Shown here in pieces: positions 1 to 11,589 of a DNA stretch of 64,000 bases (its first letter is position 1; each line of letters opens with the position of its first letter). Origin of the DNA: Hetaerina americana (lineage: Eukaryota > Arthropoda > Insecta > Odonata > Calopterygidae). Below the pieces are notes generated by a model. That model was not told where the DNA came from. It worked only from the letters and a program-made list of their open reading frames with translations, and made no database searches. Location: NCBI GenBank assembly GCA_022747635.1, contig JAKTNV010000014.1:6028001-6092000 (forward strand), written 5' to 3'. The position numbers and the translations under genes are program-made.

Positions 1-400
1 AAATACTCTCGCGACATTGCTACGCTGCTCATAAAAACTTTTCGCAAACCCAGATGCTCTCCGTTGAACTCCATCTAGTTCTAAAACTAAGCCTACATCG
101 AGTGGAACCTACGCTAATGAAATCCACCGATTAACTTATCAGCTGCTACGTTTTATAGCCCGTTTGCGGAGCAAACCCTAAAAAATATCCAAGAGGCTCG
201 AGTAAAATAAGACAGAAAGGATTGCGATTTTGTGTTTTCTTCGAGTTATTTGTTCCTCGAAATATAGTGGAATTTATATTTTTTAAGGTAGCTTCCTCGA
301 ATGAGCATTACTTTATCAGCGAGTGGCATTGGGAAACGACCGATTCCTCGCGCGGGCAGCCTCTCCTCCATGAGAGCGGATGCTCTAAGATGACGGGGCA
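1..400. other. AT-rich spacer, nothing recognised
   Basis: I see no coding signature, repeat or RNA here. Short open frames on both strands lack recognisable motifs. Confidence 0.5.
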
Positions 401-1120
401 CACGTTCAAGACCTGAGGACGCGTTGGAGGCACTCGAGCACCGCACTGGTTGGCACACAGGATGCTGTTGGGTGAAGGGAGAGCGTAAACAGAGGAGGTG
501 CACTCGTCCGACCGCCGCCGGACCGCATCCGGGAGAGGACCTCCTTCACAAGAGGCAGGACACCACGCGAGAAAGAAGAATGGTGGAAAGCCAAAACCCT
601 ATGGCGAACGACAGCCAATGGCATTCGCACGACGAAAGAATTCCGAAACAAGCCCTCCATGCCACAACAAAAGACCATGGAGCAATATATCGGGGAGGGG
701 GTAAGGGAGGGGGGAAAGGGTAAAGGTAAAGAAGGTGAGTGTTCCCCCCTTTTCCTTCCCCTCTCTCCCACTCTTCCTCGGCTCTCAGTCTATGTGGCAC
801 TCGTTAAAACGAAGAAAACGAAGCAGAGAAGAGGGGAGGGAAGGGATTCGTATTGTGGAGAGGAAGAGGACGTCTCCCGCGCGTCCCCAAGTGCCCTCCT
901 CCGCATCTTTCTCTCCATATCTCTTCGTCCAAGAACCCGCGGCAAGGGGCAATGCGACGGGCCCTTAAAACCACCCAGACAGGAGGAATGCGCTTTGTCA
1001 AACGAGCCGCGGGAGATAGAGAAACGGGAATATAATGGAGGGAGAGATTGTGCGCACACAATTTTCCAATGGCAAAGGATGAAAGCGCAAGAGGGATGCA
1101 TAAAAATAGGAAGCAACACA
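401..1120. other. GC-rich, purine-biased island
   Basis: Base composition rises abruptly in G and C and becomes strand-asymmetric, with runs of G/A around 690-735 and C/T around 745-785. Several overlapping open frames exist in this block, but their translations are rich in R, K, G, E or P and S and match nothing I recognise, so I read them as products of composition. It could be an unmethylated CpG-type island or old purine-rich repeat DNA; the sequence does not decide. Confidence 0.4.
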
Positions 1121-1204
1121 AAGCATTTTTATTGCTTTACAATACTCTCGGGGTGAGCATAAAAACAACAATGAAATGTGTATTGTAGGTTAGACAAATG
1201 TAAT

Positions 1205-1208
<4 letters not shown>

Positions 1209-1255
<47 letters not shown>
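1209..1255. repeat. (AT)n microsatellite
   Basis: Uninterrupted AT dinucleotide repeat of about 47 bp. Confidence 0.98.
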
Positions 1256-1256
<1 letters not shown>

Positions 1257-1480
1257 TCATATATACAGAAACAGATATAAGGAAAAGGGATAGGAACACA
1301 CATAAAGGACGAACACAATAGTATATATACACACACATCCGTATATCTGCAGATGGCGGCCTTACCGTCGAAACGCCAAATACATACCTGTCCTTTCTTA
1401 GTGTTTCTGAGTTCATAAATATTTAATCAAAGTTTTTATACACGAGATGGGTTCGTTTTTGAAAGTACTTATAAATACAA

Positions 1481-1482
<2 letters not shown>

Positions 1483-1541
<59 letters not shown>

Positions 1542-1553
1542 CATACATACATT
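1483..1553. repeat. (AT)n followed by (ACAT)n microsatellite
   Basis: A perfect AT tract from 1483 to 1537 changes into about four ACAT units. It lies 230 bp from another AT tract. Confidence 0.97.
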
Positions 1554-2560
1554 AAAGCTTATAAGATCCTATCTTATCTCGGAGAATCCACGGGTGATAC
1601 ACTATGTGTATAGAAGATTTTATATTGCACTACCCTTATAAACCAAATGCAGAATGGGATTATGCCTAAAGCTGTAACCAGAGAGTAATAACCTTCCTAC
1701 CTTTTACGAGTAACATCCATCTATACATTCTCTCAGTATGTATGTCGCCCAAATATTGGCATTAAAACCTAAGAACTGCCATCAAATTTTACGTTTAATA
1801 GCAATACTTATGAGCATTTTTGACCATTTAAGGCAAATACCAAAAAGAGGATGTTTTAAAAAACGGTAACACGGAATGTTTACGCTGTTTTTACGTGAAG
1901 CCCTCTATATGAAGATATGAGTAGCTTTGAGTATTCAATCATTCCTGGAGTAGTAATAATAGATATTTATTGCATTAAATTCTCGCTGATGGTGATTAAT
2001 TTGTCTCTTTTGCTCCCTTCCTCTGATTTCACGTCTTAGGAAGAAATATTTCTGAGCTTTCTCTCTTGTCTCGGTGTCAGTTCGCAAGGCCATTTCGTAA
2101 GCAAAGTAATGTAGCACTCGCATAATTATCGTTTCACAATCCGAAGAAAGGTTATCTAACATTCCAATTGAATACAAAATAGATATAAATTCTTTATTGG
2201 TTTTATCAAACGACAAATGCAGATTTTGAGTTATTTTTTCGTGAACCGGTAGTGAACAAAACCAATTTATGAACGCCCGAGTTTTTACGAGCCATTTTTA
2301 AAATTCTTTTCCGGTGGCCAGTTTTAAGTCAAGTGAGAAAGATAAGTATAAAAATATTACATTAGTGCGGTAAAAATTTTACGATTTCCCAGTGGCCTGA
2401 GATATGATAGCATAATATCATATCCACCGCCGGAAAATAAAACGTTCACCCAGCAAAATAACTCACGGATGGAACGCCAGAAAGAATGTAGGACGATGAA
2501 TCAACACCGTTAAGACACGATAGTTAAGTACCTGTCCTGGTGGGGAATAGAAAAATGAAG
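1554..2560. other. AT-rich spacer, nothing recognised
   Basis: No motif, repeat or coding frame that I can support. A 93-codon open frame on the minus strand at 1935-2216 has no recognisable domain. Confidence 0.5.
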
Positions 2561-3160
2561 AATAGATCATCCCCTTCTTACGCGACTGGGGTTGGAAGGG
2601 CAAGTTCGCGGTCGCCGATCACGTGACTGCGTCACGAGAGTGACGAGGGAGTGGGGTGGCACGCAAAGGAAATAGGCGGAGAGGAAAGGAATCGATGGGA
2701 AGGAGGCGAAGGGTTTTGCTGCGGGTTCGCCATTTTCTTCTCCTACCCTCCACCCCAATCCTCCCCCTAACCCCCACCGCACCCTCCTCACCACGAAAGG
2801 CGCGTCGAAATCTCACCGAAAAAGGAAGCGTCATCCGACTTGGAAAAAAAATAATACTTTTTTCGCAAAGGGGCACCAGGCTGTTATTACTTTCCGAAGA
2901 AAACGGTATTACAGCCCGGGTACGTCGATCGCTCAATGAATCGCGGGCGGGGTGTGTGGGGGGGAGGGGGAAGGAAGCGAGAGGGTCGGGTAAGGGAATG
3001 AAAATAAGCACGCAGCTTAAATTGCGAGCGAAAGCTCTGACAAATGAAAATTCCGAGATGGGAATATTTTTCTTTCTTTTTTTATTCCTTTCGAGGGAAG
3101 GACTAGGAGAGGCGAGTTTCCCACGACCTTTCACCGGGGCATTAAAAATAAAACAGAACG
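2561..3160. other. GC-rich, purine/pyrimidine-biased island
   Basis: GC-rich block with C/T runs near 2740-2800 and G runs near 2950-2990. It supports a 235-codon minus-strand frame that runs into AT-rich flank and has no recognisable domain. I treat it as an island, not a gene. Confidence 0.4.
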
Positions 3161-3560
3161 GAGACAAAAATTCATTGATTTCGCTTATTTCCGATCGACC
3201 ATGAAAAAAAGAATAAATCCTTGCTACCACGGAAAGAACGACTTGGATGGACTGGGATCGATGGGAGTGCGCATATTTTGCAGGGAATTTGTAAATTCGG
3301 ATTGGAATTTTATTATTGTCGTTCATTTCTCGGCAAGGGCGGCCCTAGAAATCATTGAGCACTTCACACACTCGGTGTTTGATGATGGGATGGCTTGATA
3401 AATCGTTCAGTATTCTCCTGAAAATTTGAGCGAAGTATTTACCCTTTCCTGTGAAGAAAATCGAACAAGCGGAGCAACAAACGTTTGAAAAAATACAGGG
3501 TACTAAAGGAGTAACTAAAGGTAGAATAACTTAGAAGATTCCACTAGAATTTTAATTTTT

Positions 3561-3598
3561 TACGACCATGGTTTTGTCGCAAGGCAACATCATCAGTA
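3561..3598 (-). ncRNA. degenerate hammerhead-ribozyme-like motif
   Basis: Read on the minus strand, CTGATGA (3596 down to 3590) is followed by one base and a five-pair stem II (GTTGC, loop CTT, GCGAC). Next comes AAAAC where the hammerhead core needs GAAA, then a self-complementary ACCATGGT as stem III, and C at 3564 in the cleavage position, followed by GTA. The order CTGATGA / stem II / (G)AAA / palindromic stem III / C matches the minimal hammerheads at 53.9-54.0 kb. The G12-to-A change should abolish catalysis, and stem I is weak, so this is probably a dead copy. The sequence just 3' also resembles the 53.9 kb copies loosely (AT-rich, then a GTGGAA stretch). Confidence 0.5.
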
Positions 3599-3619
3599 TC
3601 TTGTACGGGGGTAAAGGGT

Positions 3620-4500
3620 GTACAAAGGTTGAGCAAGTTTCTAATTTTCCTTTCTTTGAGTAAACATTTAACCCTCGAGCTGGAAAACTGTCTTTCAGGT
3701 GTCTCTCCTTCCGATTGTGTCAATGAAGATTTCTGGTTTCCCTCAACCCTGTCTTCATTCATCCGCTTACCTATTCTTAATGCTCTAGAATATCTCGCAT
3801 GTCGGTCGTCTTCCTCGCAGAAGTTTTTATGCCCAATATACTTCTTCCAGGCGTACTATTATCGTATTACCCCATTTTATGTATTTCATTCTTCATATGT
3901 TTTGCCTCCTGGTAAGTCCTTATTTTTCCGATAAATTTTATTCCGCACACATAATTTCCTTTCGCTAGATTTTCCCTACAATGTTTTGCTTTTAACTTAA
4001 CTTGAAATAATCTAAAATGCACGAAAACTTATCCACAGGGAATTACAAAGGAAATCTGTTCGGTTTCCATGCAATTCGATCAAACCGCAATACTTTAGAA
4101 ATCCTCAACGGCATGTGTCCTATACACCTCCCATTTGTCACCTCCCAGCGAGGGCTACAGATAGGGTTTCTATTTTTTCTATAAACTAACTCAAAAATCT
4201 CATTTTTTCATACTTTCCGTTTATCATATTTTCACCACTCCCATCCATTACTGCGATTCTAATGCCAGCCAATACTTTATGTCCCTCTTTTATCGGAGTT
4301 GCAGGAAAGAGGCAATAGGAGGTAGTCAGACATCTTCAACGTGGCAATTCCTCAAGTTCCAGAGTGGGAAGGGGAGAATTACGACCGAAAACCATTTTCG
4401 GTGAAATTCCAATCAAAAGGTTTCTCACAGGAGATGGAGGAAGTTTCAGAGTGCCTTCCAATCGCCTTCTTGAGTAACCATATCAACCAAGATGGCTTAA
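3620..4500. other. AT-rich spacer, nothing recognised
   Basis: Pyrimidine-leaning DNA with short open frames only. The 101-codon frame at 3629-3934 has no recognisable domain. Confidence 0.5.
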
Positions 4501-4504
4501 TACG

Positions 4505-4506
<2 letters not shown>

Positions 4507-4546
<40 letters not shown>
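4507..4546. repeat. (TA)n microsatellite
   Basis: Perfect TA tract of about 40 bp. Confidence 0.98.
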
Positions 4547-4552
<6 letters not shown>

Positions 4553-4679
4553 GGTACAAGTGTAAGTATAATACTCATCAGGTCTTAGACACAGCCACTC
4601 GAACCCACTTAACGGAAGTTCAATATTTTCGGAGGGTCTTGCTTATCACATATAATGCTTTCATGTATATGCGTACACA

Positions 4680-5060
4680 ATCTTTTTACGTCCGAGCTCC
4701 CCCTGAGGCCCCGCCCGAATCGGCGAACCCTTTCTGCCTCAGCGCTCCCGTGTCAAATACGTACTCCACGGCCGGACGATCCCGCGGCGTACTGGATTGT
4801 CGACGGGAAGACTGCAAGGGGATGGGAGGAGGGTAAGGGAGAGGGAGGAAGGGAGATGAAATGAGGGGCACTCCGAGTTGGGTGAACGGGGGAAGGATTC
4901 CGCTTGTGGAACACTCAAATGACTTGATGAAATTACTTCGAGACGAGAAAATTCTCGTTGATTGGGCCGAGTTCAACGACCACAGGGAATCCGGAATGGG
5001 AGGGAGATAGGCAGGGACACGTCCCCCGAGCTGCACCCTCGGCGGAATACGAGAGCGATT
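4680..5060. other. GC-rich island
   Basis: GC- and CpG-containing block with a G/A-rich stretch at 4815-4865. Overlapping open frames on both strands show no domain. Confidence 0.35.
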
Positions 5061-5979
5061 TAAGGTTCGAAGAGAGACACACGATTCGGAATCCGATTGG
5101 AGAGACATGGAAAAAGAGAATTTGTAAAAATCCCCTCACCCCACGATTTTCCACTAAACTGCGAACCGAAAGTTTGCTACAACCTCTTATCGTCCGTGCT
5201 AAGTGTGGTTGCAGAACAAATGTAATCGGTAAAGCGGTGGGTGGTTCAATAAAAAAACAAGCAGATATAAAAACACTGCTTCAGCATTTAAATTTATTTT
5301 CTATTTACGCCTTTTGAAATAATGAAATTAGTCAATGATGGCAGTGACCTTTAGGCGAATACTTAAACGCACCGGGGGAATTATGGACGCAAATCATTTC
5401 AAAAGAAATACCTTTGAAATGACTTATGTGAATTGAGCATAAAGTAATTGCTAAACTTAAAACTTTTACCCAGAGAAAGTATATTTCGTTGTTATAAAAG
5501 AATTTATAACTGTTTTTCACTTCATTGTGTAGCGACGCTTCCGCAGGCCAAACCGGAAGAACGTCCCCGAAAAATATTTTTCGTCAAGCGTGAATCTTGT
5601 GCTGTGGCTTTCAAGAAATTCTTTCTCATCTTTTAAATGCCTCTGCCACCACAAAGCTCTCATTTCATAGGAGTATGACTAAAATACAATGACCCCCACC
5701 ATACTATGCCATTGAATACGCTAAACAATTGGATATCCGTATATGAGATATAAGGAGAGGCAGACACTCGTATTGCGCATTTTTTGCCGTACATGCCATA
5801 GTCCAATATAGATATATGATATCAAGTGATATGTCGTGCGTTGGTGTCTAACTTATATCGTACATACTTCGCTGATTCTCGAGGCGAAGGACACGGGGAG
5901 AGAAATTTGAAAATGGAAACCCATTCACCTAAATCAAACGGATAGAGAGGACTCGTTATGGACGCCTAGGACTAGCAGC
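5061..5979. other. AT-rich spacer, nothing recognised
   Basis: No supported feature. Short open frames lack motifs. Confidence 0.5.
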
Positions 5980-6597
5980 TACGGCTGTACGACATTGGTT
6001 TTTTATTAACGCGACACGATATCCGTGCAATGTCGATCACTCCTCGATATGTCGATATAAAACGACGTCAGAAACCATTTCGCCGTCGGAGTGGCAAATG
6101 CCGACAATCTCGAGATTGGTATTGATGTCGACCACGATTTTAATATCGCGTCGACATCAATCGTTGCGTCGATACAGATAAATCGATCATAAAAAAGAAC
6201 TTCAAGCAACTTCGAATAGAGTAAGTGTCGGAGCTCATCCGTAAATGATTCCTACATGGTGATATCAGACAGAGGGATAAATCCTATTACATATATTTTT
6301 TGCAAGAATTCCTTTACCTTTAACAAGGTAGGCAGACATTGGGAGTCATTATTGATTCGCACGGAATCTCTCGATACTTAAGCATAATTATTTTTCGTAA
6401 TAGAGCATCTGCCTATGTTCACCTCGATGACCATATCAATCTCAATTTCGAAATTAATACCGACGTGTACATCAATATTTCACTCGACATCAATATCACC
6501 CACAATATGTCGAATACACCTTAAGTCAACGTCGACAGGTCGACATCGAAGTTAATATCGACACCCACTCCACAAATCGAAGTGTCGCACAGCCCTG
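5980..6597. mobile_element. hAT-like non-autonomous element (MITE) with palindromic interior
   Basis: The right end, read on the minus strand, starts CAGGGCTGTGCGACACTT (6597 down to 6580). The left end at 5980-5997 reads TACGGCTGTACGACATTG, matching at about 13 of 18 positions. CAGGGCTG-type termini are typical of hAT-superfamily elements. The roughly 600-bp interior is densely built from degenerate TCGACATCAATATCGA-like units, many self-complementary, in two blocks (about 6005-6195 and 6415-6580) around a less repetitive centre. No transposase is present. An 8-bp target duplication is not clear, so the left boundary is less certain than the right. Confidence 0.5.
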
Positions 6598-7433
6598 CAC
6601 GCTGCAGAAATCCCCTGAATTAACAATACACCGTTGCGTCGAAACAAAAACGGTTGTGTATGTCCACTGGATTATATTTACGACCAAATTCAGGGACGAG
6701 AGAGACTCGTACCAATTTTAATGCCAAGATTGCGCCAATACAACAAATTTTAAGATCATTTATGCATGTAGCTACGCAAACAAAGACCTCATAAAAATGT
6801 TTGACTAGCCGTGCTTACCCGGTGAAAGAAATTGTGTACCAGCTCCCCAGATATTGACATAATAGCGGAACACCCAAACGGGAAATCCCAAGCCGCCCTC
6901 AAAGGAGCGACGTAAAATGAGAGCGGAGAACCCGCAGAACGTGCCATACAATAAAAAAAGGGCTCTTCAGTATCAACTGACAGTAAAGAAGCAACATTAC
7001 TCCCGTTGCCGTCGTCTGACTGAGAAGATGAAGGAGGTAAAGATACGTCGACTTGGAGCGACCTTATATGGATTTCAAGGAACAGCGAATGGATTAAAAT
7101 TAAATTCCCTCAAGGAGTACGGGTTCGCTTACATGAGCAAAATATCTAAGCCAAAACTGTTCCCTACAAGCCTCTGCAAGGGCGGGGGTGGTAAGGTACC
7201 AAGAATACAGGCGCGACTATTAATTATACGTAAATTTTAATATGTTATATCTCAGATATAAAAACACTCGCACACATAATAAATAATGAACATCATTCAA
7301 TGATCGACTAAATCATTAAATATCGTCTTCAAATCTTACATATAAATCCTAATTTTTTAAACTCAACCCTTGTTACCATCCTTGTCGATGGTTATTAAAA
7401 CTTCGAAAATTCAATAAACCACAAATGACTGAG
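6598..7433. other. AT-rich spacer, nothing recognised
   Basis: The 107-codon frame at 6917-7240 is rich in basic residues and has no domain I recognise. I leave it unassigned. Confidence 0.45.
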
Positions 7434-7509
7434 AAGTAATTACTGTACTAAACAGTGGAAGACATTATTGTTTAACATTAATTACACAGTAATTACTTCC
7501 ACTGTTTAG
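7434..7509. repeat. interleaved inverted repeats (A-B-A'-B' order)
   Basis: Arm A (7434-7446, 13 bp) is the exact reverse complement of 7486-7498. Arm B (7448-7461, 14 bp) is the exact reverse complement of 7496-7509. The arms are interleaved, not nested, so the two hairpins exclude each other or form a pseudoknot-like fold. The A' and B' arms share three bases. Confidence 0.85.
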
Positions 7510-8180
7510 AGGCGATTTAGTTTCAATTTCTGACCATTCCTTCCAGTCATGTCCATCCGTTCAATATAAAGACATATTTGATCTTTATAAAGATTAATTG
7601 CATTCCCTCCTCAATTTCCTTGAGACATACCAAAAGGATAGAACAAGTTTTTTCTCGGTTCAAGGGTGCTCCAATACTCGGAGCCTTATTGCTTACGAAA
7701 CATATTTCCTGAATGGAAACTTCTAACGTATGTGCATCCATCTTATTTCCAATTTCATACGGATTCTCCACAGCTCAGCAAGGAAATTTGACTTGAAATC
7801 ACGTACCAAATGGGAAAGAAACTTTATCATTACCACACAACTATCAAGGATAAGAAATTATGCACCGGAATTCCTTGCGGAGTGATGAAATAGAATAAAC
7901 ATTTCCAACGCATAAATCCATGAGTCTAGTTATTTCACCAGGATTTTTTAAAGGAAATCATTCTTGGGCGCAGTTATCCCTCCCGACTAGATGGTCCTCT
8001 GACATGCATTGTGACGCCCTGCATGTTTCCTCGCGGACGTGGAGAGGGGACCCATCAAACGACAGATGAGTGGATGCATTTATTCCGATAGCGAGAGGGA
8101 TAGGAGGGGAAAGTTGGTCGGCTGGTGACAGGAGAGGACGAGACCTTTCACTTTCACTCGAATAGACGCACCTACTCCAC
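7510..8180. other. spacer, nothing recognised
   Basis: AT-rich until about 7950, then rising GC. No supported gene or repeat. Confidence 0.45.
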
Positions 8181-8400
8181 GAAGTGCTTCCTTTCCCTCC
8201 TTCTTGAGGCCCATCCCGCCTTCCTCCCTCTCCTCCCCTCCCCTCCCCAAAAGGTTCCCCGCCCACCTGGCCGGGAGCCAAGGATCCCGGGGAAAGCACG
8301 AGGAGGGAGGGAAAGAATAAGTGAGAGGGAGGGAAGGAGGGATTTCGGAGGGCAGGGAGGAATATAAAAAGAGAGGGAGAAAGTAGGAGAGGGCGCACGG
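8181..8400. other. strand-asymmetric polypyrimidine then polypurine block
   Basis: The plus strand is almost all C/T from about 8185 to 8250 and almost all G/A from about 8290 to 8390. Open frames of up to 173 codons cross it on the minus strand but translate to P/S/L/F or G/E/R-rich strings. The mirror arrangement could form a large imperfect C/T-G/A fold-back. Confidence 0.5.
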
Positions 8401-8480
8401 GAGCAAATAGTTGGGGAAATCCGGATAGGGAGGTCCATTGCGGGAGGTAAACAGATCGAAACCCGAGTAAGGGAAGCATT

Positions 8481-10334
8481 GGAATGTAATTGCAAACAGT
8501 TGATATTACTGAATTCGATGGTTTCAGGCACTACTTCGTGAAAATTCTTGATAAAATGAAAATTTCTGAAAAAGTTGATCTTAGGTTCACCGAACATTTT
8601 TCTACAGAAGATACGCTTCCTTCGTTCGGTTCTCCTTTGACTTTCATACAGAGCTGACTGAGCTCCAGTAAAGGGAAATAAACCTAATACTGAAGCGGGA
8701 AAAGGTCATTTATGGATATTTTCAGCGATTTCTCTCAAACCTCCCGATTTTTCCCGGTATTTCATACGCAAATATAAATCCCTGACAAAATCAGGTTTTA
8801 CTATAAGTAGCAGCCTTGCAATAGTTGGTATGTTTTACAACAAAAGGTTTTCAATGATAGATGTATCAAAATGAAATCTCTTAACTTAAACAGAAAACAT
8901 TTACATTCAATTTCGATGCATTCCAAAATTGATTATTTAAGTAGATAAAGGGACATGCCATTTCACTTCCTTTACAATTCCCAAACGTCCTCTGAAATTC
9001 AAACTAAAAAATCTTCCGATTCTGGTGGCCGTGCGTACCGTACCATGAACGTAATGCACCACGCCCTTGAGTCAACCCTGAACCAAATGGATAGTATTCT
9101 TGTGGAGACCGCTAGCATCTACGAGAAAATATCTTCCATATCGGAATTCGTTGTTTCTATAGAGAAGAAAATGAAAATCTCCTTTCCTCCTTACCTTAAA
9201 AGAGAGCATTAAATTATTATTCCCAAAACTCCCCAGGAATAGGGTCCCTTTCTCAAGGCCCAAAAATAGGATACGAATTATTTATTCCCCCTGATTGAGA
9301 GAGAAAGACATCAATTGCGCTCTTAAACAAATTGAAATCAAGACTCCGGAAGATATTACGCCAACAATTCGACAAAAATTGGTGGAATTTCGTACCGATG
9401 ACGTCTAACAGCAGGACAAAATAAAAGGCCAATTGAGTGAACTGGAATAAATGGGTCGTAAAAATAAATTACCTCAAGAGGATAATTTATCCACGGGGTC
9501 GGAAGTACGCAACACGCAATAACGGATGTCGCACGAAAAAAAAACCCAGACTGTACACGCAATGCACTAAATAATTCATAACTTTCTTCCATGAAATAAC
9601 CCTCATGACAGTAGGACGAAGATTTATTGCCATTTAATTTTCAAACAATTAGAGCTCCTTCTGGAATTCGGAAAGAGCTCGGAAAGTGAAAAAAATAAAA
9701 CAAATGAGGGGAAAAGGTCGCACCAATGCGCATAGAACTTCTGAACGATAAGTTCCATAATGCTTAAATGATTGTAGAGTGAGTGCAAAATAATGTAACG
9801 GAGGCACAAATTTACCAAAAATATGGAAAACTCAAATTAAGTGCGATTTGCAATCCTTCATATTTGTCTGAAATAAGTGAGTAATTTTTGAACTGATGAG
9901 TAACTTAGTGAGAGTATCCATTGGCTAAAACGGACGAGCGTTACGAATGCGAAATTTGAAAGCTGTATGGAAGCGTAACTGAACAATAATAATAAATTCA
10001 AATATATTCATTCGCAGGAAATAATGGTACACTGAATAAATCCAATATTTTGAAACTTACGAAATGATTATGGAGCACATAAATAGAAAATTTAAATGGG
10101 TGAGATAGGCTTTGGGTTCAAGAAAAAAATACGAAGAAAGAGAAGAACAACTTAAACGACAAAGATTAGCGTCGAAAAATATGTCATGCACGTAGACTAG
10201 CTCCAGGTATTCAGAAGATCAATTTTACGTCGATTACTGTCATAAGGTTAAGCCATTAAATACATATACATATTGATGACTTCAACAGGCGCAACGTCAC
10301 GATGATTTCAGTGAAACCAAAATCGTCATCCCAG
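8481..10334. other. AT-rich spacer with one unassigned small frame
   Basis: A plus-strand frame at 8955-9212 (85 codons) has hydrophobic residues at roughly heptad spacing in its second half, as in a short coiled coil. It has no recognisable domain, is isolated, and may be a chance frame or an old LINE ORF1 scrap. Nothing else is supported. Confidence 0.4.
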
Positions 10335-10461
10335 CTGCTCGTATTACATGGGAGAGGGTTGAAATAACCTCGAGCCGTGCCATATGGCGCGCCGTATGGG
10401 CGTGTCCAACAGTGCGGTGGACCGCGCGGCACACGGGAAATCACGCGTTCAATACGAGCAG
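10335..10461. repeat. short GC-rich inverted-repeat island
   Basis: CTGCTCGTATT at 10335-10345 is the exact reverse complement of 10451-10461. The 127-bp interval is much richer in GC and CpG than its flanks and includes a near-palindrome with GGCGCGCC at its centre (about 10380-10399). It may be a small non-autonomous element with very short inverted ends. Confidence 0.4.
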
Positions 10462-10743
10462 AGGGTAGTGCGACTCCTTCCACTTGGCCGGCCATAATAT
10501 ACGGAAAAAAATAAATAAACACTCCGCTGGTGAAGTGATTTATCAGTTCACCTTTTGAAGCGGAAGAAGGCGAAATTCATATATTTAATACAAACATTTT
10601 CTGCACTGGCTGCAGATTTTGCAACAAACCTACGAATGAAATTTTTAGCACATCGGAACCGATTTCACGCCTGAATTCCGGTACGTAATGTACTCGCACC
10701 TATCTGATGCATCGGATAATTACATAGCATAGTGAAACCAAGT

Positions 10744-10805
10744 TATCTACACCTAGATGATACCCTGCAGGCCACCGGCATGGTGTATGGGGTAATGGGT
10801 CCACC
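10744..10805 (-). mobile_element. LINE 3' tail fragment (CR1/Jockey-like family)
   Basis: On the minus strand this reads ACCCCATACACC, then GCCGGTGGCCTGCAGGGTATC and an ATCTAGGTGTAG end. That is the same order as the 3' tails at 11.87, 13.2, 14.0, 17.4, 20.4 and 42.95 kb. Only the tail is recognisable, so this is a heavily 5'-truncated copy. Confidence 0.6.
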
Positions 10806-11589
10806 AACATCGGACATACACAGTATTTGAAAAGTTGTGGCCACGCCCCGAGCATGAAAGACTGGCAGTCACAAAAAAAACCCGTCACGTCACATCAGCC
10901 AATGAAAAATTACGTTTTCAATTCGTGTAAAAAGACCATCTAAATTAGTAGAAAGAGCATTCAATCAACGAAGTTAACTTGTTTATGCATCAAAAAATGT
11001 TTAGTGCACTAAGCAAGAATAAAATAAACATCTAACTACAAACGCTAGGAAAAAAGTAAAAAAAATACCGATACCCTGCGAGCACAGGCAATAGATGTAG
11101 TCATAGATTAGTCCCCGTAGCTGCACACAAAAATTGAATAAGTTTTACAAAAATAAAATTAATTTGAGATACACCATGTAATCGCCACAAAGTAAGTATC
11201 TCCAAACATTATCTCTAGCTAAACGAAGTTACACTAACAAATAAAACATGCAGCATACTCTTTATGAAAACTGCAAAAATTAGAATGAATAGTACATTAA
11301 TGAAGACCCTTAATTTTTTCACGAGTGGTAACTACCCACTCGTACTTTCTCGGAAAACATTCAAATTTGAACCGTGATTGGTAAAGAACATAAAATTTCT
11401 CCATAAAAACGAAAGCGTGACTTTTGCCGAAGCCATTTACCACAAGCAAACAAAAGCTCTGGCCAAAGGGCCGTCCTCCAGAGATATCAAGGTTAGAAAA
11501 GACTTTAGATACTTTTCCCCACGAACATTAAAATATTAGAACAACCGTAAGAGACCGCACGAAGGAGAAAAATAATTTTTATTTTTATA
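10806..11589. other. AT-rich spacer, nothing recognised
   Basis: No supported feature. A GCTCGCAGGGTAT stretch on the minus strand near 11080 faintly resembles the LINE tail but lacks the rest. Confidence 0.45.

Noticed and set aside
2619..3326. 235-codon minus-strand frame
   Set aside because: Half lies in a GC/CT-rich island and half in AT-rich flank with a sharp change in residue use. No domain, and a 182-codon plus-strand frame overlaps it.
9893..9925. CTGATGAG box resembling a hammerhead core
   Set aside because: No GAAA box or pairing stem follows at the needed spacing.
11060..11085. Additional LINE tail on the minus strand
   Set aside because: Only GCTCGCAGGGTAT is shared; the rest of the tail is absent.
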